Part shown: positions 37,363-48,696 of the stretch, in pieces
Layout of the letters: each line of letters opens with the position of its first letter
Position numbering within the stretch: the stretch's first letter is position 1
Source of the DNA: Phytoseiulus persimilis
Lineage: Eukaryota; Arthropoda; Arachnida; Mesostigmata; Phytoseiidae
Reading direction: 5' to 3'
Length of the DNA: 64,000 nt
Assembly: GCA_037576195.1 (NCBI GenBank)
Contig: CM075103.1
Coordinates: 32,758,723-32,822,722, forward strand
Translations under genes and position numbers: made by a program
Notes under the pieces: model-generated
Seen by the model: the letters and a program-made list of their open reading frames with translations, nothing else
The model's database searches: none
Told to the model about the DNA's origin: nothing

Positions 37363-40300
37363 ACCAAATTTCGCAATCGTTCATTCGGAAGCAATGGAGC
37401 CCCTAGTGAGAATTCCTTGCTCGAAGGGACTCAGCGGCGTCTACGAGTCCATCATAGCTGCCTTGAGCTGGCGACCAGTTTATTCTCATGCCATCATCGA
37501 GAATATGCTATTAATCACTCGAAGAGAGGGTCTCATTCGGAGTGGATTGGTAGGGAATCCGGATGTTCAAACCAAGATATGAGAATAACTGAAAGAAAAA
37601 TTCAAGATCGAACGACCACCTTGCTCGGTGCAACAATTCAGACCTCTCAGAGTTTCCCGGAAACCGTGCGCGTCATTATTTCCTGGGGCCGAAATGTCAT
37701 GCACCGCGTACGTGTGGATCCAGATTGGAGCTTTGTTCATATTCAAATTGAGTTCGTTTCAGCCTTTCATATCCAGTGCTTTCGCGGATCAGGACTCCCA
37801 CAATTTAAACAACTCTCAACCGAGCGCGGAACGAGCGCAAGATCTCCGAGAGCATTTTCGCAGAGGCGATGCGCGAGCCTGCGGTTACAGAGAAAAATGA
37901 AACTTAGCTACGTGGCACCAATGTTCACGCCGAGCTTCATTCAAGCAGCAGTATATCAAAATCCACTTGCGAGGAAGGTAGATCGTTGACTCGCCAGGGG
38001 AAGTGTTTCGTATATTTCACAGCCTCTACTGATAGGCAGAACGTGTCTCGGCATAGCACATATTCGTCAAAAGCGTTTCCTGAACGGATCCGAATCATCT
38101 TGTTTTCCGTCGGCCGGGATCTAAACATCAGCATCGTTTATGGCTCTCGGATCGCGCAGACGTGCACTGCATTCATCGATGTCCGGCAAGGAAGGGCTAG
38201 ACAGCCTGATTCCCAGTACATTTAGAACCGGGAAATATTCTCGGATGCTCTTCCAATCGACCACCCTTTCGTCCCTTGTCTCGATGCGAATCCACCACGG
38301 CTCGATAGAAGACTGTGCAAGTTCAGAACGGGGTACGATTCGGAATCACTCGGATACCCGATGATTGCCCCGCACCCGATCGGTACTGGGCTCGAAAATC
38401 AGCTCATTGCGTGACGCTGTCGCGTGCCTGGCTAATTGGGGATGCCAGGCTTCCTTACTCCCATCCAGAACGACGTTCACTGAGCGAACAGCCGGAGTTT
38501 TTCCAAAACTCCGCTGCTTCCGGATGACCGACGACGCATTTCTCCACAATGACTCATGGAATGTGACGATACACGGCTGCCCGGAGTGGTTTCCACAGCC
38601 AGGACTTTCGAGCTTGTGCGGCTCTTTCGAAGCGTTCACCGGACCTGTGAGCCCGATCGGACTGTTCAGACGGGAATTCAGCGCATCTGGGAATGAAGCT
38701 CGGTTGTCCTCTCACTCGAGAGGAAGGGAAGCCGTCCTTCGAGTCTAATCGCCGGAATAACAAGAAGCAATCAAGTTGGATCCTCATCGAAGGCTCCTCG
38801 ATTTGGCTCACAAGGGGGCTATCCGGTCTGAAAAATCGGTGAATCAGAACACCGCTACCCGCTGCAGATGTATGAAATCTCTGTTTGGGATCCTCGAAGA
38901 TCGACCATTCAGAACTCTGGGAAAGGATGGCAACCGATTACTTGCATGCGTCCGCCAGTGAAAAGGACACAGAGGCTCATTCACAAAATACTTCCTTGAG
39001 CGTTCGACAACCAGAGAGTGCTCGAGCCGCGGTTGTCGAGAGTCTTTTCGGGAGCGTCGTAAATCGTCCCTCTCTCTCTCGGCCTTCATTAGGAGCGGAC
39101 GCTGTTCGGAGATGTTTCGGGAAAAGGTGCGATCACGATCCCATGGTCATCTTATCGAAAGACGGCGTGGCAGACTCCCAGCTTTCTGAGCCGAAATACG
39201 GAAGAGCATGATGAGACACGCGTCCCTGACCGCTCACTGCCCTTCGGAGTCATATTCGAACGGTGTTCTTCGCCAACATCATCATTGATCATCAAACCTC
39301 TATATCGGGTAGATGAGAACAGAGGGAAAATGCGGCGCATATTCGCATAGCTCTACAGTGTTTGCCTCGTAACTTTTAAATTGGATGGCCGCCAATCCAA
39401 TGTGGATTCTGGTCGTGGAGGAAGTCTTACATCGGGGATGCCGATCCGACTTGCCCAATATATCTTGTTTGTTGTATTGGCTGGTTTGGGCTCAAAGGCA
39501 CCGGATATGTAGTTGCGAGTTTCTCCAATTCATTCGATCGCGTGAGTGGGTCCGAGACTCGGAACGCGTCTCTTTCGAGTTCGCACTTCCAACAGTCCCT
39601 CTTCTCAGCGGGGTCATCGATCCCGGCTGCCCTGATTTCCCTCATCAGCGCTCATCAATTCCGTGAACTCGCCACGCTCGTCGCACGGGTCGAGCTCGCG
39701 CGTCCGGCGAGAGCTTGCTTTCAACCAGTCGATGGGGTTGTATCGCACTCGTGCCGATCAAGTATGTATGCGTATAGAATCACACCTCACATCAGCTAGG
39801 TCCGACCTCTTGGAGGAGCGCCGTGTCGTTTCCGAAAGCATTCTCCTGCTCCGACTGGGATCTGTGCGCTTCACGGAACCAATGGAGATCTTGTTTCTTC
39901 GAGAAGAAGCGAGCGTTGTAGCTCTTTTGCTCCAAAAGAGCGTAAGCAACGCATTAGTGAATGTTCATGGCGTCGAGGCGAACCTCGAGCAATCAATCAT
40001 TCTTGAGACTTTGAACTCGCTTCTTAGTACGGTCCCATATACCTCTCCAGAGGACAGCTGGTGAAATTGCAGGCATGGAAAAGAAAGGACAGGCTCCCCA
40101 GTTCGCGACATGTCTGATCGGCGATTTACGATACCGGCCCTTCATCCTCCCCCCTCCTCATCAACTTCGTGAGAGATCTGACGTTTTCGATTCTGAATCG
40201 ATATCCATCAGGAAGGAAGCCTCGGTAGTGAAGAACAAGTGTCAGGCGTCGACTACGGAATTCAATCCTGCAGTCAGAATCGTGATCGAAAGAGCTGATC

Positions 40301-41634
40301 TCGGGGAGCGAGACGGATCTCCAGAGATATTGGAAGGAAAAGATCGGCGCGTAGAGCTAAATGTCATTCTTCCATGAGACGGATTCCCTTTCTTGCACAA
40401 ATTGCGGAGTGCGTTTGTCTCTGATTCCGTCGAGACTTTTGTCATCCCCAGAATCCAACATCTTGTTCACTATTCCGATGTCGGAATCGATGTCCGACGC
40501 GACCCTGAAATCCCTCAAAAACCATATTTCCAGTTTTTTTTCCCCTCAAAGGAAATATCTTCCCCCATATTGATACCATCCGAAACATCGAATCCATTCG
40601 GCGACGGGGACCACTTCACGATTCTTGAGTTCAGATCTTACAGAGAAACAGAAAAGGATGGTCGAGTTTTCAAGTCTACACCTGAGAAGCCAACCCTCTT
40701 TTCGCCGTTCCCTTGCAAGCGAAGTTCTCCCCCGTGGTCTTATCCCACTGAGCAGGGTGACGGGAAGTATCAAGAGCCAGAAACCTACTCACCGGCGAGC
40801 GGTGTCGTTCCAGTCGTTTTCGAAAAAATCGTCCTAAAACTAGTCACGGAGAATCAGGAGCTTCGAATTGAACTCGACTCCATGTCGAATGCCAGGGGCG
40901 CTGCCATCGCTGAGCTCTGGGAGCAGACGCCAGCTGCGGGCAATAACCCTCTGGAAACAGAGTACAAAGGGCACGATAGCTCCAGGAGGGTATCACTCCG
41001 CGCGAAGGCTCACGGTCAGCAAGCGAACCAAGCTCAGATTTCGAGTGTCTGCGGAAATCGCTCATCGATCGGGGTGACCTCGTCCAAATCTCTCTTGTCG
41101 ATTCGGCCAACTTGGTTTGTTTGCGGCGGAAAGCTCTTGCCGATGAGCAAGTCCAGGGTTCCGATCTGTCTCGATCTTGAGTAGCTGTCTGCCCGTTCCG
41201 AACTCCCGCCCGAAAGTGGAAGGAGGCCTTTACTTAGCCCGCAACCCTTCAGAGTCCTCTGCCGGGGTCGTTGCACAGTCTGTGTCACGCATCCTTCTTC
41301 TCAGACCTCGCAGAGAGGAAAAAAAGTCCGAAGCCGTGATCGGACTCTGGGGATGGACTCCCGCCGGGCTTTCTCGGGAAATAAAGAGTCGCAGTCATCT
41401 CCAACGTCTTCCATTTTTATTCGAACCAAGCACGCTCAACGGATTTTCAGCTGATACGGCATTTTTTTGTGAGTTGCGTCTCCTTATTAACATCGTAGTC
41501 GACAAAACTCACGAAAGTATATCCAACATTTTCGAACTTTAAATATCGGTCTAAGCTAAATATGGAACAATCAACAAACAATGAATCTTCAGATCAACAT
41601 AAATCTTGTCGGTAACCACGTGAACGGAGGAGTA

Positions 41635-42534
41635 TAAATCTCACTGGTTCATTTGAACTATTCCCATGTGATTGTCACGCGAGGTTCTACCCGGTTCATA
41701 TGTGTTGCGATGCTCAACACAATCATCGTTTGTAGGTTGTTTCCCTTCGAAGCGAGTGCAATTCTGCGACTTCGTTCCTCCTATGATTGGGACATTGATT
41801 TTGTACTGAGCGACGCATCCATTGATCTCCCGGTCTTCCTAACTTTATCGGGATCCTACATCGACATGGTTGGAAAAATTCCTAAACGGTGATCTCACTA
41901 TGTCGTCGAGCTACGACTCGATCTTCTAGAAACAGATTTTCCCATATGTTTATCATCGCCGACTGTCCTCTTTGTATTGTATAGTGATTCTCTCCCCCAT
42001 GATCGAGGGAGACGTTTGCGATACGATCGCCGAAGATGAATGTCATGAGTCACGGCAATAAAACCTCACTGCAGACTTTCTCAGTCCGAATCATCGGTCG
42101 TGTTCCGAGAACAACGAGGATGTATTCCGTTGTGGAGGCAGAATCCTGTCACGGTCGCTCGGCTTCGACAAAAGGGACACTTAATAAGCCTCCGCCTGCG
42201 GCCTCCGAGAGGGTTACGCAGCAATACTGAATTGCCGCTGAGGAGTTCTCCAGGTGGGGATGATAACCTTGCGCCGCCTGAGCGGAGCCGCATATTGCGG
42301 TTGATGAGTTCCTCGGCTTTTGTTGTTATCGTTGCCTCCATAAACGGCGAAACCGTATCCGGTGCTGCAGAGTATCGTTTTCATCAGTTTCTGTTATTGT
42401 TAAGGTAATGCATTTCGGGTCGATCGACCGCGAACAATGTAAATCTCACTCTTTGTAAAAGCTGTCTAATCTCACTTTTTCCACCGGGACATCCGCTGAC
42501 GCCCGGAACATAAAAGTTTTAAATACATCTCACT
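41635..42534. repeat. Dispersed AAATCTCACT words downstream of copy B
   Basis: TAAATCTCACT is at 41635-41645, GATCTCACT at 41891-41899, AAATCTCACT at 42441-42450, TAATCTCACT at 42467-42476 and ACATCTCACT at 42525-42534, with an ACCTCACT variant near 42065. All are on the plus strand in AT-rich sequence. A similar cluster lies just beyond the 3' end of copy A. Confidence 0.5.
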
Positions 42535-43268
42535 CATTTTATGTACGTATATGTTGAGTTTCTTAACCTGACGGTTCGAGAGCTCAATGGCTCGCTCAGT
42601 TAACTCCGTTGCCTCTTTTTTTGGCTTTCGCTCAAGATCTTGTGAGGATATCGGGGAGCTCATGGGGACTTCTCCCGAATTCTTCCCGACTGCGGATATT
42701 TGTTCATTTTTCTTTTACATCTTCTAGATCGCTACAAAGGGCTCTTTCGAGTTGAGACTCTTAGTGAGTTAGAACACATTTCGACCTGCGTACATCCTGC
42801 AGATAGATTCGTTTCACCCTGTGTTCGTCGAACGTCTCTTCGAATTCTCCGCCACCACCGTGAACGATTCATGAGGAGCAGCACCTTATGAAGGGGCTTG
42901 ACGTCAAGGTCAAGAACGGCCCAAAGATTCGAGACGATCATACTCGGCGTGTAAATTCTAGAGCTGGGTTTTGATATCGAGGAGCTCTCTCGAGTCCGCC
43001 TCGGTCACTACCGAGTTTCATGAAGTATCAGCAGCTTGGTTTAAGTTTGGGACTTCCCTCAGATTCGTCGGTTCTCAATGGATTATATTGCTCGCCCATA
43101 GGGGCGCTAGTATAGAAATAATACAAGGCGTCTGAGCTCCGGTTTCCGGAAGCAGCTGCCCTGACTCGAAGTCCACTTCTGGCGCCGGTTGAACTCGACA
43201 ACCGATTTCGTTTATCTCCTGCGATTTCCAGGGCACTCGCTTCTCCGGAGTCGAGAAAAAAGAAAGAT

Positions 43269-46200
43269 TTATAGGTGAGTTGTGCCCTGCTCCGCCTTCA
43301 CACCCAGGACGGGCCGATTGGGCGAGGCAGAGGTGGATGAAGTGCAGTCCGACGACACCATTTGGGGCTCACCCCTGTCGATTAGCTCCGGGTGCAGGTT
43401 GAGCGCTGGGTTCACGCGACCATTCATCTCGCCTTGATATGATTTGGCTCCTTGCAGAGCTAGGATTGGGGAACAGTCACGTTAGATTAGTTTCTTGAGG
43501 ACCCGTCCCGATAACCACCGGCTCCTTCCCCTTCGCATCACAGACACTGGAGGGCACGTACTTGAGGTGAGCAGAGGGAGCTCCTCTTGAGGCTCCTGAA
43601 CCTTGACGATGTCTTCTGGTATGTTGACCACGCAGTTGAAGTAGTCGAGATGCGGGGGCAAACGACCGTTCTCGAACAGCCATTTCGAAAGCCGGGACAC
43701 CAGGACCAATGTGGCGAAACTGCACAGCATGGCCAAAGTCCGGAACGGGAACAGTTGGCCGTCCACCTCATCGTAGTACGGGTACTTGATGATGGCGGGA
43801 AGGCCCAGGATCGCCTCTCCTCCAAGGCCCCGTAAGAGGAGGCCGACGATGTAGGCGGCTACGGATGCGAGAGAAGGTTACGTTAATCGTTGAACGCGAG
43901 CGAGCTCAGTTCTTCCGCTTGCCGCCTTTGACGCTCCCACTCACCGAGGGATCCGTAGGTGTTGACTGTCTTTTTGAGGTAGACGACGGAGGTCAGTTGC
44001 GGGAACAGGATCACGTACACAAGGTCTGACGAGAGGTACCAGAGACCATACACTGATTTCACCGTGAGGGCCATTGCGGTGGCCATGACTCCGACGAAGA
44101 TTATCGAGATCTTCATCACCATTATCACTTCATTCTCGGAGGCCTGGAAGAGGAGGACTTCGATAAGGAGCGAAAAATGAGAGAAACTCGTCGCGGAGGA
44201 GCATCAAGGGCCGAAGACTCACGTTCTGCCTAAAGATGAGTTTGTATACGTTCCGTGCGAACATAGACGCAGCTGAGAGGATGGACGAGTCCGACGATGA
44301 CATCACGGCCGCCGAGACGGCTCCGAGACCGAGGCAGGACACGAATCCCGGCGTGAGGTACTGCAGTACCAAGGGTAGGACCAACGCCGACTCCTTCTCA
44401 GTGAGTGGATACGGGCCGTGATAGTCAGTCTCGTTCCAGCGAGTGGCCTTGGCAACAGCGCCCATGATCATGGCGGGAACCGCCATCACGATGCAGCCGA
44501 CCGCGGCCACGTAGCTCAACAACTGAGCTTTGAAGGCACTGCGACATGAGAGGACCCGTTGGAAGTAAACTTGCCAAGGGATCCCCCCAAGCATCAACAG
44601 GAGGCCGCAGTCGAGCCAGACTCCGAAGTACTTCGGATTCACCGTACCGATCCAGTCGTTCGTGGGAAACGTCAACGTGCCGACGGCTGCGTTGCTCATG
44701 CAGAATGGGATGCACACCCACTGTAAGGAAAGCTCGTCGTTATGAGGTGAGAGGGGCAAGCGAGGAGAGAAGACTCCGATCCTCCGGCCATGTAAGCTGG
44801 GGAGGCGGCAGAGGAGACACGCTCACCAGGCCAAGGAAAATGCAGAATAACTGGATGACGTCGGTGTACGCGACGGAATACAGCCCTCCGAATAGCGTGT
44901 AGATGAGGGCGATACAGGCCGAAGAGATGATGGATGTGTTGTTGTCCAAATCCATGATGACACCGACAGTCGCGCCTACAAGTTGAGAGTCATGGGTTGA
45001 GTTTATTGGGATATTTCGAGATCTATGGAGCCACTGCTACTCTTCCTCGTGAATAATATCTGGGTCTCGAATACGCTGAATCGCGCAACATCATTCAAAA
45101 GAGAGCCTTCGGAGTGATGGAATCGCGGCATGAAAACCCAATGAAACCCGGACTGAGCTCCGACTCTCACGCCAGTTCGTAGATTGGGAGCGCTTCTTAT
45201 TTCGGGGCGATATCGTCCCTCCGGAAGGAGTGCATTCTTGCTGGACTCGTTGTACTGGACATTACTTCTCGGAAGTAGACAAAGGCAACAATCATCAGCC
45301 CGATCTTCGTTCCAGAGTGTTTGCTGCGCATGTCAACTTCCACGTTGTCCACTGATTTTGACCGCGTGATCGATAACCTATCGTTTTGCGACACCGTGCC
45401 CGAAACGCCGAACGAGCGTCATTCGGGACTTCCTTGCTCCGAGAAGCTGTCGTGCTCTCTTTTCGGCACTCAAATCGGGACCCTTGCGGATACGACCATC
45501 CGCGTTTCGGAGACGATCGTGGCGTCGGAATCTCCTTCCACCGTGCAAAACGGGGAAAGTACCTCCGGGTGGCAGTTCTCGCTTCTGTCTGAACCGGGAA
45601 ACACTTTTGTCATGCGAGAGACCGTTGGCCATGAAACTCGTTGTCAAACTCCCCGGCAGCTGTGGGGGTCGTCCATCAACGAGTCATTTCTCGCTTCCGA
45701 CAACTGTAAGTGGAACCGTGGGACATGGCTGCCAACGCTACCTATACGAGTGTTGATGCAGAAGCCGATGGTGATGGCGTTGGCTTGAATCACGGCAAGG
45801 CCAGAATACATTCGTTTCTCCACCGCAAAGTCAACGTAGGTGATTGGGTCGTTGGTTGGAGAAGCAGCCCTCCGCAACTGGTCCTATTCTGCATCTTCTG
45901 AACCTGCGTTTTCAGGTATGGGATGTATAGGCTCGATCGCTCGAAGGTTTTGGTTATCCATCACAGCTCGTTGACGGAGAAGTCGGTCGATACCCCCCCG
46001 TCCCTCTCGCAGACAGATTCCTCATCCACGTACAGTCACCGACCTCAGCTGCTTTCAGCCTACGGAGCAGCATCCGAAGGCACTTCCCGAGAAGGACGCC
46101 TCTATAACTGAGATCTTTTTTGACCGAGCACACCATTCCGGGAGATGGCTCAATATACCGGCGATTCAGGGATCGTCTGGGATTTACCTACTTCCATATG

Positions 46201-48607
46201 CTCTATGGCAATCGACGACAGCGGGTCAGGGAGGGCGATCCTTGACAAACCTCTCACCCCTCTATTTTTGGGTTTTCTGAGACCGATCACGCGTCAGCGG
46301 AATGAATCACGGGTTTTTTTTTTCTGTGACGTCCTGCGGCTAGGTATTTTTCGGAACAACAGCAGGTGTTTCTCGCGGAGGAAAAAATTGGAGAGGATAA
46401 CAGCAGGGCTGAGATGTCAAGGTCACGCGCCTACAGGATCTTTTGTGAACGCTGGTTCCTTTCCCCGGATCTCGATTTGCCCGCGCGGGTCCGAACGCAG
46501 ACCCGAGGTGATCATTGGCAAGCAAAACGAATGATGATAACTAAAAGTTAAACTAAATAAGCTGAACTAAAAAAGCAGCCAGGAGTGGGAACCTAATAAG
46601 GGAGTCGGATGTTCTCGGAGACTTGCGTTAACTGATAGGTTTTCGGCATCGAGGGACCGTTTGTACCAACTCGGGGGAAAACCCACGAGCTGCTCTCGTT
46701 CCCGACATGGGCGATGGCTCTCTCTCTCTCTCCTACAGAAATCAGAGCCGGTAAGCTGGAGTTTCCATCAGTCACTGCTACTCAGCCGCCAGTCAGTTGG
46801 GATCAGCGGGCGAAAGTTAACACTCGACTTCGGGAAAACGAGGGTGTTTTTATGGAGTCGGCCGATGGGAGCTGAGACTTGCTGACGGCTCTATAAAAGT
46901 TCCTCCAGCTCCTTCTTCACCCTTTGGGATTTGAGAAATACTCACCGAGTGCAGCGAGTATTGCGGCAGACCAGAAAACTTCGCCACATAGAGCTGGTAT
47001 GAAAAGGAGACCTCCCATTCGGCCTCCGAACAGTTCTTGGAACGGATCTAGCATGGTGACATATCCTTCAGCTCGCATCTTGTTCGCGAAAAAGTATCCC
47101 CCTGAAAATGAAGAAGACTCGTTCCAATGTAAAGGTTTTCCGGAGGCCAATCATAATCCGCTGGAGGGCAGTCGTTGCTTCTATCCTCGGAGATCCTCGC
47201 TTGCGCGGCTGCGTTTCACCGTGTTCCGAGTATCGCGGATGTTTCAAAAACGAAGAGAGAATCGATGGGAAAATTTACCGAAAACGAGTGAGAGCGCGTA
47301 ACCCATCGGAGCTTGAGTCCATAGGATACCGTCCTTAAAGACGGACTCCGCCGTCCCGTTGATATATCCTCCTCCGACCCATGTTGCTGTCATTGTGAAG
47401 ATTCCGACAAAGAGTCCTGAAGACGAAAAACGCTTTTAGCAGTTGCTGCTCTCCGACATTTTGATCGATACTTCTGTTGTGCCTCAGAATCCGCTCCTAT
47501 CCTAAACGCCTCGCTGAATGAATTCGCTGACAACTGCGCGAACGACTTTCATCGATTCGGTCGCGGAGAGGTCCTGCGAGCACGACGCATGGCCGAGGAG
47601 GAAAAGCGGCTACCTGCTACACGCCGTGATTGACATGCGACGAGCGATGAGCACATAGAAGCTCGATCATAACTCGAGAGCCATTCGCCGAAGTGCGATG
47701 AATTCGCCGGAGTTCAGGAGTGCATGACTCATGACAGCTCAATCGATCACTTGGTCGATGACTGCGCCTGGCAATGACCTGCTGTTTCTGTTGGGAATGG
47801 CTATTGCACCCATAGATGGGGAATTGAGGAAGATAGGGCCGCGATGCAGTCTTCAATTCTCGGGCGGCACAACCTGTTCAGCATATTTCGCTATTCAAGG
47901 CCCGGTTCGTCTGACTTCCAACGCTAGGAGGGCGTCCGCCGATTACAGGGTGTCCCTCAATGCTCCGAGGGCATGGCCGTCTATAATCTCGAGCTGACAA
48001 GAGCTGCCCCAGGTGGAAACTGTCATTTAATTAGTGAGCGAGACTGCAGATTCCAGAAATCGTACAAGGATCTCAACCTGCGTGTGACTCAAGAGCTGTG
48101 TGACTCAAGCCACCCTCGGCAAAGAACCTCGGCGGACTCTAGCCAAAGTTTGCGGAGCGGAATATCTCCGTCGGGAACGTTTTTCCCACACCCGGAAACT
48201 CGTTATGGCTTTCCAGAACATCCGAAAGTGGCTCGCCATCGATCTCACGCTCTATGGTCCGATTTACATTCCTATTGAGTTCCTGTACACGGATGCGGAG
48301 ACTGCGTCGACTCAGGCAAAAACCGATTTGGTTCTTTGAAAATCGCAGGAGGATACAAACCGGAACCGAAAGAGCTCTTTTCGAAAGACGTGCACATTCG
48401 AGGAAAGAAGAACTCTTAAAACGACCGGAGGTACCGAAAAATCTCAATGGACGGCTCACCTATGTTTCTGCCGGCTAACATGACCTCGTCCGCCTCGCCT
48501 TCCTCGCCAGTTCGTTTCCCGCTTTTGCGTCCTGCCCATATTCCGACCGCGAGTATCAAGATGTAGAAGAGCACCACTGAGATGATGCCTGCAAAGTTCA
48601 CCGTCAT
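43269..48607 (-). CDS. SLC5A7: High-affinity choline transporter, copy B (complete)
   Basis: Paralogue of the gene at 29.0-32.9 kb, in the same orientation. The coding exons are 48607-48460, 47416-47279, 47101-46946, 44975-44827, 44720-44223, 44143-43945, 43858-43562 and 43459-43269. They have exactly the same lengths and phases as in copy A, giving 591 aa with no stop or frameshift. Residues encoded by exons 1, 3 and 4 are identical to copy A. Scattered conservative changes occur in exons 2 and 5-7, and about half of all differences fall in the last exon, the cytoplasmic tail (ending GTTHL). Introns do not resemble those of copy A; intron 3 is 1,970 nt against 501. Function should be Na+-coupled choline uptake at cholinergic terminals, possibly with different tail-mediated trafficking. 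The start Met is at the same place as in copy A. Confidence 0.95.
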
Positions 48608-48668
48608 GGTTCAGAGTGAATGTCGTCCGTGGTCTGAGGGCCTGATGGTGGGAGTGGTAACCCTCCTC

Positions 48669-48696
48669 GTGGTGGTGGTGGTGGTGGTGGTGGTGG
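48669..48696. repeat. (GTG)9 microsatellite upstream of copy B start
   Basis: Nine perfect GTG units, read as CAC on the transporter's strand, lie 62 nt before the copy B start codon and are followed by GCG and ACG triplets. Copy A has no counterpart. The tract is probably in the 5' untranslated region or proximal upstream DNA. Confidence 0.85.

Larger units (their letters stand above)
35376..43268. other. Intergenic DNA between the two transporter copies
   Basis: I found no recognisable gene. Two long plus-strand open frames stand out, 37231-37989 (252 codons, overlapping a minisatellite) and 40393-41184 (263 codons). Neither resembles a known family to my reading. The 41.6-42.6 kb part is AT-rich with repeated ATCTCACT words and is 3' flanking DNA of copy B. 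Confidence 0.4.

Noticed and set aside
45321..45788. 155-codon plus-strand frame inside transporter copy B intron 3
   Set aside because: No domain or splice support; likely chance in an expanded intron.
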